Of a stretch of DNA of 64,000 nucleotides, positions 42,227 to 52,065 are shown in pieces; the stretch's first letter is position 1; each line of letters starts with the position of its first letter. The stretch comes from Ophiostoma sp. CBS 140.51 (lineage: Eukaryota > Ascomycota > Sordariomycetes > Ophiostomatales > Ophiostomataceae), in assembly GCA_029298735.1 (NCBI GenBank), contig JANSLP010000045.1:1-64000 (forward strand). The letters run 5' to 3'. A program made the position numbers and the translations under genes. Under the pieces are notes generated by a model. It was not told the DNA's origin. It searched no databases and saw only the letters and a list, made by a program, of their open reading frames with translations.

Positions 42227-44264
42227 ATGGGCTCTCTCATTGAAAACTTCCTCGATACTACCGTCAAGGAAACTGTGGCTGACATCTCCCCGGCCTCGAC
42301 CGACTCTGTGGCTCCACCAACCTTAGAACCACAGATCCATCCCGCTTTAGCAGCACGCATTTCTGCCAGGTACACCACTAAGCAGGGGACATGGCGAGAA
42401 GACCGGCCTGTTAAGGTAGACATTCTCGAACCTCATTTGCCCGTCTTCTGAGAAGAGAGAGCGGCTGACGGCCAGATAGATTATTGTCGTTGGTGCCGGC
42501 ATCGGCGGAACGTCGACGGCCGTGCTGCTGTCACAAAAAGTACCAAACTCGACTGTCACTGTGTATGACCGATTGGACAAGATTGTGAGTGGAATTCTGC
42601 AAAGCTTCCAAAAATATAGTTCCTATCTCCATCTCTTAACACGGTTCCAGGGCGGCACATGGGCAGCAAATGTGTAGGTACAGGACAACCCACCTTTCCC
42701 GAACTCCCTGCTGACTCTCAGCTACCCCGGCGTGCGTTGTGACGTGCCATCGCACGCGTACCAGCTCAGCTTCGAGCCCAACTTGGACTGGTCCGAATAT
42801 TATCCAAAGGGCGCCGAAATCCAGCAGTACTACGAGCGCGTGGTAGCTAAGTTTGGTCTGACCGACCGCTTTCGGCTGCGGCATAAGGTTGTGCGTGCCA
42901 CGTGGCTACCCGAGGCTGCACAGTGGGCCGTCGAGGTGCAGAACCTCGAAACGGACGAGATTTTTGTCGACACGGCCGACTTTTTTGTCAGCTCGCAAGG
43001 TCGCATCAGCGAACCCAAGTTTCCCGAGATCCCGGGTCTTACTGATGTCTTCAAGGGCCGCGTCGTGCACTCAGCCATGTGGCCTGAGGACCTCGAGTAC
43101 GAGGGAAAGCGCGTCGCCGTCATCGGTGCCGGCGCCAGCGGCCAGCAGGTGGTGGCGAACCTCTTGCGCCCAGCCGGCCATGTTGATCACTACGTACGCA
43201 CCAAGACGTGGGTCGCCAGCTCGTTGGTCGGTGACTTTGTCGAAGCCTTGGCGGACGCGCCGGGCGGCCACGTCTACACGGACGAGGAGAAGCGGGCCTT
43301 CCACGAGGAGCCGGGCGCCTACGTCAAGCACCGGCGTGACTTTGAGGTGCGTATGCAGCGCAGCCGCCTCAAGGGCGCCGCCATCATCGGCCACCCAGTC
43401 AACGAGCAACTACGCGAGAAGATCCTCACGCGCATGCTGGAGCGCTTGGACGGGGACCAGGCGTGGCTGGACCGCATCACACCAGACTATGTCGTGGGAT
43501 GCAAGCGGCCGACGCCGACACCGGGCTACCTCGAGGCCCTCAAGACGCCTGCACTGTCCTACATCACCGACGCCATCGTCCGCGTCGACGAGACGGGCAT
43601 CGTCACCGCGGCCGGTACTCACCGACCGGTCGACGTGATTATCACGGCCACGGGTTTCGAGAACGGCTACACCACGCGCTTCCCTCTGATCGGCGCCGAT
43701 GGCGTTGACCTGCGCGACAAATGGGGGCTGGGGAGCCCCATTGGCTATCCGGAGTCGTACCTGGGTGTCATGGCTCCGGGGTACCCAAACTACTTCACAG
43801 TGCTGCAAGCCCAGGCCAACGCCCTGGGCGGCTCGGTGCCCTTGCAAGCAGAGATTACGGCCACATACATCAGCAAGGCGATCCGCAAGATCCAGTCGCA
43901 GAGCTACCAGGCGCTGGACCCCAAGCAGGAGGCGGCCGACGAGTTCAACAACCTGATCGACAACTACTTTGAGGGAAAGACGATCCAAGGCGAGTGTCGC
44001 AGTTGGGCCAAGATCGGCTTCGGCAAGGGCCGCGTCGTGATGGCCTGGCCGGGCAGTTTCCAGCACCGCGTGCGCGCGCTGCGCGACCCACGCTGGGAGG
44101 ACTTTCACTTTGTGCGCCGCCCGGGCGCCGAGGTCAACCGATACGAGTACTTTGGCAACGGTTTGACCGACATCGATGAGGGCGAGGACGACGAGCGCCT
44201 GACCAGCTACCTGCGCGAGTACGGCGAGCTAGACCCCAGGAGGCACCACGAGTGGGCCGAGTAG
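42227..44264 (+). CDS. Baeyer-Villiger-type flavin monooxygenase
   Basis: Four exons: 42227-42415, 42480-42584, 42651-42673 and 42722-44264. All joins are in phase and the third exon is only 23 nt; the product is 619 residues. The FAD-binding Rossmann motif is GAGIGG at 68-73, followed by GGTW at 99-102 and YPGVRCDVPSH. The Baeyer-Villiger fingerprint F-x-G-x3-H-x3-W is present as FKGRVVHSAMW near 216-226. The NADPH-binding GAGASG is near 241, and ATGFENGY lies further on. Such enzymes insert oxygen next to a ketone to make esters or lactones, in catabolism or secondary metabolism. A reductase gene lies 2 kb upstream and a decayed DUF4246 gene downstream, with no obvious core synthase. Confidence 0.92.
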
Positions 44265-44538
44265 GACAAGAAAGGCTGTGCCACTGGTTATACCAGCGTT
44301 TTTATCAAAGGATTGCGTGTCTTTCACCACAGCGAGTATGTGATTTTTTTATTATTATGAAAGTCCACTTGCTTTTGCGTGCACACAAAGCGTAGATTGT
44401 CGATCGTCAGTAGCAGCCTGTAAGTGCCCAATTAGGAAAGAAAGGCCTCCAAGTCTCCATTTTAGAGGGTCCGTACTACTCAGCCACTGGTCCCCCCCTT
44501 CGTATTTTCATTGTTTCCTCCATGTCCATCTAGTCCAT

Positions 44539-45235
44539 CTACGGCGGCTCATCATCATCGGGATCGTCATCCGTGTCATGCCAATCCGGGGGCGGCGCCG
44601 GCTCGCCCGAAAATCGGACTGGCCATGCGTAGCCCTCGGACGCCGACAGGCACAGCTGGTAGCTGTCTGTGCGTGCAAAGGTAGCGTCCTGCACGTCGCG
44701 GTACGCGTGCTGGATGTTGTGCCATGTTTTTTCGGCAACGGCGTTCCGGGGTGCCGGCCTGTCGCCTAGCGTCTGCGCGATCGTATCCTGGATTTCCGGC
44801 GGCACGCTCTGCGCCGGCCAGTCGATGTGGTCCCACACGGCCTCGTGCCATCACGGCGCCTGCTGCGGTAGGACATTGCGCGTCGACAACACACGGTAAT
44901 AAGGATCCACAAAGTACAGCCAGAGGACGCGTCAGCTGCCCAGACGAGAAGGGTCGGCCAGCGTACAAGACTCGGTCCGGTGGTGGATGGCGTTCGGGAA
45001 GCTGACGCGCCGTCCGTCGGGCGTCGCGACGGTGCGAGCTCCTGCACCACCAGCTGGCCCCATGCCATGTCGGTGCCGTAGCGGTAGACTAACCGCTCCA
45101 TGTCGGCCTCGACGCGGAACGCGATGGCGCCGGAGCCGGGCGTGACGTTTTCGCTGCCGAAATAAACGGCCGAAGTGGCCACGATGTGGTCGTTGAGCAC
45201 GCCCGCGAGCTGCCACTCGGTGCCGCCACTACCCC
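44539..45235 (-). pseudogene. C-terminal remnant of a DUF4246 protein gene
   Basis: Readable pieces, in order from 45235 down, are LNDHIVATSAVYFGSENVTP, FRVEADMERLVYRYGTDMAWG, then after a frameshift GRRVSFPNAIHHRTE and TLADPSRLGS. Next come RVLWLYFVDPYYRVLSTRNV and WHEAVWDHIDWP. These match the C-terminal half of fungal DUF4246 proteins, including the PN..HR and LADP..(G) landmarks. Two in-frame TGA codons interrupt the last part (near 44929 and 44850), and the N-terminal half is missing. The final 99 residues from 44838 stay open to the stop at 44539, but this cannot be a full protein. Function of the family is not known to me. Confidence 0.75.
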
Positions 45236-45916
45236 GTCAGTGGTTGTATGTACATCTGATTTTGAACAGACCAAAAAAAAAAAATATTCCTATTAATCCT
45301 ATAGAATATATAAGCCGGTTGGTGTCACCGGTACCATGATGCTAAAACAGGCGAGGCCGAGGATGTTCAGAAGGAAAATACTGATCCAATAACCACAGAC
45401 GTAAGCAGCCGAAATCTGATTCACGTTACCCACTACTGTGTTAAGCAGCACCTCCCAAGGCGGGGCCACACTGGTTTTGATGGTTCCACGACATGTAAGG
45501 CTGGGTATCGCGCAAACGGCGACAGTGCACACGGATAATACAAATGCCTAAGAGCATGCCCAAGACTGAATAGTAAGAGCACTCGAGGCTGAACAGTGCC
45601 GTTCTTTCCCCTTTTCTTTTGTTCAGGATACAGATTACGATTGCATGAAATACAAGTTACACAATGCCAAAATAAGAACAAAGTGTTCTGTCCCTTGGAA
45701 ATTGAGCAAGTGCTTACTGCTCGGGAGATTCTTTCCGTTCACTCGACAAGATGATGACAATACAATCTTCAACACCATATTCCCAGCTAGAGAGACAATG
45801 TTTCGTTCTGTCCCTAGATCGCATCATTTCGCTACTCCACCAATCGATTTGTCGGTAAAACCCGTGTTATACTCCTTTTTCTCCACATGGACGACACATT
45901 GCCAAATCCTCATGAC
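45236..45916. other. Intergenic with a possible membrane-protein remnant
   Basis: On the minus strand about 45580-45302 reads as two pieces in different frames: YSVLGMLLGICIIRVHCRRL, and after a stop AAYVCGYWISIFLLNILGL. Both have hydrophobic helices with a loop of RHCRR-type residues between. This resembles a decayed transporter-like protein, but I cannot assign it. No intact gene is present. Confidence 0.3.
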
Positions 45917-48098
45917 TCACGAGCTTGCCTTCACCTGCAGGCGGTTGATCAAAAACGTGACACGGCGGCTCATGAGCTGGGCGTTCTTGAAGGAGTCGCT
46001 GACATTGTGGCCGCCGGCGCTGTCCTCGTGCAGCCAAATGTCGGGGGCACCGGCATCCTTCATCTTGGCGACGTACTTGCGGGCGTGGCCCACACCGACG
46101 CGGTCGTCTTTGGTCGAGACGGTGACAAGCTGGGGTGGGTACACCGCGGCGTTGTCGTCAACAATGTTATGTAGAGGGGAGTACGCCTTGATGGCCTCGA
46201 CCTGCGTAGGATCTGACGGATCGCCGTACTCTGCGATCCAGGCCCCGCCCATACCCAACAAAGGAAACCGCAGCATGTCCGTCATGGGCACGTCAGCGAC
46301 GACGGCACCAAACAGGTCGGGTCGCTGGACGGCCATGACGGCCGCCAGCAGGCCGCCACCCGACGCGCCAAAGACGCCCATGTGGGCGGGTTCTGTCACT
46401 TTGTCAGCCACCAACTTCTCCGCCACCGCAACAAAGTCGTCATATGATTTCTGCCGACGGTTGCCGCCCTGGGCGGCCTCGTGCCAGGCGGGGCCCTTTT
46501 CGCTGCCGCCACGCACAAGGGCGACAGCCAGGGCGCCACCGCTCTCGAGCCAGGGCACGAGCGAGACGCCGCCCAAAATGGGGTCGAGATGGCGCATCAT
46601 CATGGAGATGCCCATGACGCCGTAGGCGGTGACCAGCGTGGGTGTCGGTTTGGGAGCGTCTTTTGGCGCCAGCAGGACGTAGTCGACCGACGTGCCGTCC
46701 TTGCTGATCGCCGACGACTGCTGCAGCTGGAACTTGTCGACATCGAAAACGGCGGGCTGGGTGTAAAAGTTGGCTCGTCCACCATCTTCGGCCTCGACCC
46801 ACGACACGGTCGGCCGCAGCAGCCCAGACTCGCTGACCACAAAGTTCTCCGCGTAATAATCACCGCCCAACAGCGAGTAGTGCGAACCCGGGTCAATGGG
46901 CGTGCGCCGCAGCTCGGACCAGGTGCGGCTGGCCTTGTTCCACTGCATGAGCTGACGGCGCTCTTGGCCGTCCTTTGTGGCCGTAAACATGACGCGCGAG
47001 CGGCTGGCCTGCACGCCGTCGGCCACGACATGGGGGGTGTACTCGTTGTCGCCAGGGGCGAAGACGACGCTGACCTTCTCGTCCTCGGGGACATCGGGAT
47101 CGACCGTACACGCCAGGATCGAACCGGCCGGCACCTCGACGCCGCGCACGACGGCCTTGTCGACGAGCGACACCACAAGATGCTCTGCGGTCGTTCGGGG
47201 CGGCACGAGCAGGCACTGTTTGCGCGGGAGGGGCAGTTCTTTGACAGTACCGTCCAGGGTCACCGAGTAGTGCGCCCAGGTGGTGTAGTCAATGGCGCGC
47301 GTAATGATGGCGCGGCCTTCTTCTGGCGGGCCGACCGATGTCAGCAAACTGATGGCGTCGGTCGAGGGTGCTGTGTACACTTCCTTTGCTTCTCTCAGAT
47401 CGGTGCCGCGCTGCCAGATAAAGGCCGTGCACGGCATACCCGCCTTTGTCTTGAGGCCGTTGGTCACAGACGTCTGGATCAGAATGTGATCGGGGCCAAG
47501 GTAGCACACAGCCAGCCGGTCAGGGCCCGCACGGAAGCCGCCGGCAAGGAGGCCCCCAGCACTCTCCCCTTCTTTCAACTCCACCTCCACCACCTCGACC
47601 AAATCGGAGCCGCCGTCGGAGAGGTACAACAAGACACGCGTGGCGTCGTCTCCTCCAAGAACACGGCTCTGCAAATCAAAGTCGACAAAAATGTAGCTTT
47701 TGCCTTCGGCCTTGCTGAGCGCGCCAATGTCAATCACCGTGCGCCACTCGCCGGACGCACTGCCATCCGAGTTCATTACCGTCATCTCAAACACGCCCAG
47801 GGGATTTGTGGGCGTCTTTTGCAGCCGAAACAGTTTGCCGTTGCCAGCGAGTTGGCGTTCGGCCGGTGCAGACTCTTGGGCGAGCAGTTGCCGCAGTCTG
47901 TCCTCGACCGACTTCTTTTGTGGCAGCGCATCCAAGTGGTCGGTGGCGAGCTTGGTCTCGGCGGCCGCCCATGTGAGGCATTCTGGCGCCGTGGCCGCCT
48001 CGAGCCAGTCGTACTCGGCGTCTAGTTTGATAGGCCTGAGGGGGAAGGTTAGCATTGCAGTGTATACAAAAGTGTTGCAGCATTAGCGACACTCACAT
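45917..48098 (-). CDS. Prolyl-oligopeptidase-family serine peptidase (S9)
   Basis: The start codon is split: A and T at 48098-48097 end exon 1 (GTGAGT donor at 48096-48091), and G at 48035 begins exon 2 after a 61-nt intron with GCTAAC branch and CCCCTCAG acceptor. The result is 706 residues starting MPIKLDAEYDWLE, the usual POP N-terminus. The unspliced frame from 48055 would instead begin in intron sequence. A beta-propeller spans about 70-430 and the alpha/beta-hydrolase domain the rest. The triad is Ser in GASGGG near 560, Asp in TKDDRVG near 641 and His in GGHN near 675. Cytosolic POPs cut short peptides after Pro; in fungi some act in peptide secondary metabolism, but nothing here shows that. 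Confidence 0.88.
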
Positions 48099-48406
48099 TG
48101 TTGATGAATGGAACTGATTGATAACGAGCAAGGGTCGAAGAACAAGTGGAAAAAAAGGAAAGTCAAAAGTTATCAGATGTCAAGTTGTATTTTATCAGAT
48201 GTCTTGGCTTTGGGGAGAGCTACTATTTATTTACACTAATTTATTGAAGGATTCATTGGCCCTAGACAGACTGGACGCTATCAGATCCAAGTGTTGGCTA
48301 TCGCTGACGAATTTCTGTCACTAGAGGCTATCAGCAACCGGCGCGTCGGTGCTAAAATATGCGACGCCGATGCTCTGGACGACGACTCCAATTTTACTTC
48401 TTTTAC
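48099..48406. other. Intergenic between POP and GH31 genes
   Basis: About 300 bases, AT-rich, holding the POP promoter and leader and the 3' end of GH31. No gene seen. Confidence 0.5.
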
Positions 48407-50833
48407 TCAAAGTCGCCCATCCGCCGCCAGCAACTCCACGACCGGCCCCACCAGCGCCTCGTCGAGGCCCAGACTAAACAACTGGCCGAGCTTGATGCCA
48501 GTCGACGAAGACGAAGTGACAACCTTCCAGACTGCATCCTTGACGCTGAACTCGGCCTGGAGGTCGAGCAGCATGGCGCTAATGGTCTCGCGGTGGTCGC
48601 GGATAGCCAGCTGCGGGTTGGGTCCAATGTCGACAGTAATGGCCTTGCATCGCTTGGCCGGGAGGGTGACCACAAGGCCTGGGGGCGAACTCTTCTCCTT
48701 GTTGTCGTCGACTTTCACGACAACATCCTCCTCTGGCAACGGGACGCCGTCGGCGGAAACAACTGGTGTTTTGTCTGGTGTCTGCAACGGTACGAAGCGG
48801 AAGGTCCACTGCTTCTTGACGTCGCCGTCGGCTTTGAGCGTAAGCTGGCCAGTGGCTTGGCAAAAGTCAATGTCGATGATGCGGTCTTTGTTCGTGGAGA
48901 CGTCTCTGTCCGCGCCGTCGAGAGGATCATCTCTGGGATCCTCGACAAGGCGGAAGTGCCCATCGTGACCGATCACCACCAGCACTTCGAGCGAGGTCGG
49001 ATTGTGGCAGCCATTCGCAGGCGTCAGGTCTCCATCGAGCGGCACAATGGCTCCCTCGGGCGCGAGCACGGGGACCGTGTCAATCGTGCGGTACATGTCT
49101 AGCTCGCAGTCGCCGTCGTACACCGTGCCCGTAAACAGGTCGACATGTCGCTGCGGCGGGAGCCACACTCTGGTCTTGGCACGGCCAGTGCGGGCGTCGC
49201 GTTTGTCGACAATGGGCGACACGATGAGGGAAGGGCCGAACGTGTACTGGTTGGGGTGGGCGTAGGCCTCGTCGCGGGTCGGGTGGGACCAGTACATGGG
49301 CTGGACGAGAGGCAGGCCGTCACCAGCGCCGGCATAGACATACGGCACAAGTCGGTGCCGTAGCTGCATGGCTCGACGCATCACTGTCGAAAACTCGGGG
49401 CGGAACAGCCACGGCTCTTTGGACGACCAGGGACTGTTGCTGGCGTGCAGACGCATCACGGGCGAAAAGACGCCAAACTGCAGCCAGCGCGTCGCCAGCT
49501 CGTCGTCCCGGTAGCCGTGCATGTGTCCGCCAATGTCGTGGCTCCACCAGCCGTAGCCCACGTTGGCGGCCGTCGCAGTAAACTCGGGCTGGAACTGGAG
49601 GGACGCCCACGTGGTGATGCTGTCGCCGGAGAAGCCCACGGGGTAGCGGTGGCTGCCGGGGCCGGCAAAGCGCGAGAAGATGAGGCCGTGGTCGTCGGTC
49701 GACTGTTGTTGATTGTCCAAGAAATGGAAGTGGTTGAGCAGCCACAGGGGATCAAGACCGGGGACGCGCGACAGGGCGCCCTGCTGCCAGTCGATCCACC
49801 AAAAGTCACAACCTTGTTTCTCGAGGTCGCGGTGCAGCACATTCAGCCAGGCGTCCATAAACTTGGGGTCCGTTGGATCAAACGCAATGGGCAGCTTCGT
49901 CGACGGGTCGCGGCCCAGCGCCTCGGCCATTTTTTTGTACGACTCCTCGTGGTGGTGAACGCCCAGATGCGGGTGGTCGTTGAGCGTCGTCTTGAGGTGG
50001 CGGTTGTGTAATTCTTTCGCAAAAGCAACAGGGTCGGGGAACAGCGTGCGGTCCCAGGTATAGCCTGTCCAGCCGGCATGCGGCACCCGCTCGTCGTCGA
50101 CCAAGTGCCAGTCCATGTCGATGACGGCAACAGACAGCGGGATCTTTTCCTCTCCAAAACGGTCCATCAGCTCCAGGTAGCTGGCGGCGCTGTATCGGTG
50201 GAAACGGCTCCACCAGTTGCCCAAAGCCCAGCGCGGGATCCGTGGCTGCGGGCCGGAAATACTGTAGAAGGCGCGCATGGCCTCGGCATAGTCGCGCCCG
50301 TAGAAGAAGAGGTAGCCGTCAATGTGATCTCCTTGACGCCTCGGCTGCACAAACCCACGTCCGTCAAAGAGCATGCTCTGGCTGTCGTCGAGCGCCGCAT
50401 AGCCCGACCGCGACAAGATGCCGTGGCCCATATCGCAGCGCCCGTCAACCTCGTCCAGTGTGCGTGCCGTGCCGCCCAAGTTCGTCGAGTCACTGTCGTT
50501 GAACCGCCACTCCGAACCCCAGAGTGTGACTTTCTCGCCGCCAAAACCAAATGTGACGTGCAGTCCGTTGGCACTAAACTTCTTCTTGTCGTAGCGGAGA
50601 TGGAATTTGGGGGCGACAATCTCGAGCTGGATGTCGTTGTCGTTGACAGTGAACTTGGGCGGGGAGAACCGCCGATTCAGAGCAAACGTCGACGCACGGT
50701 CTTCAAACACGCCATCGGCGGCCCATTCGTACCGGAGGACAAAGTCGCCAAGCAGTGTGAAGCGGTACTGCGGTCCCGTCACCGTCGCAGCGGCGTCCGC
50801 CACAGGGTCGCAGGCGAACGTGTACTTGTCCAT
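48407..50833 (-). CDS. GH31 alpha-glucosidase/alpha-xylosidase-like enzyme
   Basis: A single-exon gene of 808 residues. The N-terminal beta domain (1-190) leads to the GH31 barrel. The barrel carries VIDMDWH near 238, the nucleophile Asp348 in WWIDWQQG, the acid/base Asp404 in YPVGFSGDSI, and WWSHDIGG and RLHASN downstream. A C-terminal beta domain follows from about 520. The enzyme hydrolyses terminal alpha-glucosidic or related bonds. It has no signal peptide (MDKYTFACDPVADAA), so it is probably cytosolic and acts on imported oligosaccharides. This would fit with the alpha-glucoside-type permease at 20 kb, although the two are 27 kb apart and linkage is only suggestive. Confidence 0.92.
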   Translation of the reverse strand: MDKYTFACDPVADAAATVTGPQYRFTLLGDFVLRYEWAADGVFEDRASTFALNRRFSPPKFTVNDNDIQLEIVAPKFHLRYDKKKFSANGLHVTFGFGGEKVTLWGSEWRFNDSDSTNLGGTARTLDEVDGRCDMGHGILSRSGYAALDDSQSMLFDGRGFVQPRRQGDHIDGYLFFYGRDYAEAMRAFYSISGPQPRIPRWALGNWWSRFHRYSAASYLELMDRFGEEKIPLSVAVIDMDWHLVDDERVPHAGWTGYTWDRTLFPDPVAFAKELHNRHLKTTLNDHPHLGVHHHEESYKKMAEALGRDPSTKLPIAFDPTDPKFMDAWLNVLHRDLEKQGCDFWWIDWQQGALSRVPGLDPLWLLNHFHFLDNQQQSTDDHGLIFSRFAGPGSHRYPVGFSGDSITTWASLQFQPEFTATAANVGYGWWSHDIGGHMHGYRDDELATRWLQFGVFSPVMRLHASNSPWSSKEPWLFRPEFSTVMRRAMQLRHRLVPYVYAGAGDGLPLVQPMYWSHPTRDEAYAHPNQYTFGPSLIVSPIVDKRDARTGRAKTRVWLPPQRHVDLFTGTVYDGDCELDMYRTIDTVPVLAPEGAIVPLDGDLTPANGCHNPTSLEVLVVIGHDGHFRLVEDPRDDPLDGADRDVSTNKDRIIDIDFCQATGQLTLKADGDVKKQWTFRFVPLQTPDKTPVVSADGVPLPEEDVVVKVDDNKEKSSPPGLVVTLPAKRCKAITVDIGPNPQLAIRDHRETISAMLLDLQAEFSVKDAVWKVVTSSSSTGIKLGQLFSLGLDEALVGPVVELLAADGRL

Positions 50834-51402
50834 TGTCGACCGTCGAGAGTCTGAGTTGAGGAGAATTCAGACGATGGAATGAGGAAGACAAAAGATAGAA
50901 AGCTATTGGTCGATGTGTAGTGTGGGAGATGGGAGAGACCGTGCTAAGTTCACTTATAAGGGGACAGTCTGTCTGACAAAAATCAAAAGAAAGAAGAAGA
51001 AAAAAAGGAAAAAATAAAAAAGAAATAAGAAGAAAAGAAAATTAAATCAGCATGCTTCTCTTCAACGCGGGGCAATGTTGCTGTGTTCTCATTCCCATTC
51101 TCATTATTCTCGTCATATTCTCGCTCTTCTTTCTCGGGTTTATTTGTTCGACTCCAGGTCCCTTGATCAAACGTACTCCGCATGTTCCGGCGATGTAAAC
51201 GTAAAGCCCACTCTATGCGGAGACTATGCGGAGAAGGCCCACAAGTTTTAAAAAAGTCACAAGTTGCAAAAGTCTGAATTCATGCGAACAATTTACGCGA
51301 CAAAATACTCCGGTGCCCGCAGACTAACCCAAGCAAACAACGTTTCGTCGTATCTCCCATATATGGAGTCGTGCCGCTAGTGGTTTCTTAATACGTTGAT
51401 AA
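50834..51402. promoter_or_regulatory. Upstream region of the GH31 gene
   Basis: The GH31 promoter and leader should lie here. An A-rich block (50978-51045) and a T/C-rich block follow. No gene and no certain motif. Confidence 0.4.
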
Positions 51403-52065
51403 TGCCGTACGCCGGCTTAGAAGAAATTCAGCGTGCTTTATCCCAGTGTCAGAGCGACACCTACCTCGTATCCCATGGCACATCTCGTAAAAGCAAGCTC
51501 TCAAGAAATTGGCGTGCCGAGAAGCTGCTTTTCCCCCCCCCTTACTCACTCCAGCGGGCACAACGCACTTTCCTATTTCACACCAGACCCACGAGTCACC
51601 GAGGATTATGCTGCCTACGCAAAGCGCCGCCGCCACTGCGAGTCGGTGATCGTGGTGACCGTCACCATCAACGCCAAAGATCTGGAGAAGCTCATCGACA
51701 CGGACGGCGAGACCACGGCCGCCAGGACCTTCCACCTGTACTATCCTTCCCCGCATTGGAAGCAGCTGGTGTGGCGGTCGAAAAACGCTCGCTCATTGTC
51801 CAAGCCGCTCCGAAAAGACCGCGACGCCGTTCTTCTGATTTAGACGGCAACAAAGGGGGCCCTGCGGTCGTCTGAATTGATGGACATTTGGGAAGACATC
51901 TCCAACGGTAATGTTTTGCGCGTATCTGAGGCCAATCCCAATTCCGCGATTCAGTATGTCTTCTACAGCGAAACAGGCGCCGACTTCATGCGCAAATCAG
52001 CGGTGTTTGACGTTTACCCAATGTCGAAACGCAGACGCGGCGGCGGTTGCTGTCACGACGAATAA
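51403..52065 (+). pseudogene. Probable decayed fungal hypothetical protein gene
   Basis: From the ATG at 51403 the frame reads MPYAGLEEIQRAL and is lost. The next frame carries YFTPDPRVTEDYAAYAKRRR, SVIVVTVTINAKDLEKL, and HWKQLVWRSKNARSLSKPL up to a stop at 51841. A third piece (51877-52065) continues with MDIWEDISNGNVLRVSEAN and SAIQYVFYSETGADF. Together they have the flow of a widespread uncharacterised fungal family with PD..F..YA / W..LVW.SR / AIQYVF landmarks. I found no splice sites that join the pieces, so I call it broken. An intact gene with introns I missed is possible. Confidence 0.45.

Noticed and set aside
46481..48025. Long plus-strand frame antisense to the S9 peptidase
   Set aside because: Shadow of the peptidase gene, which has a full catalytic triad on the other strand.
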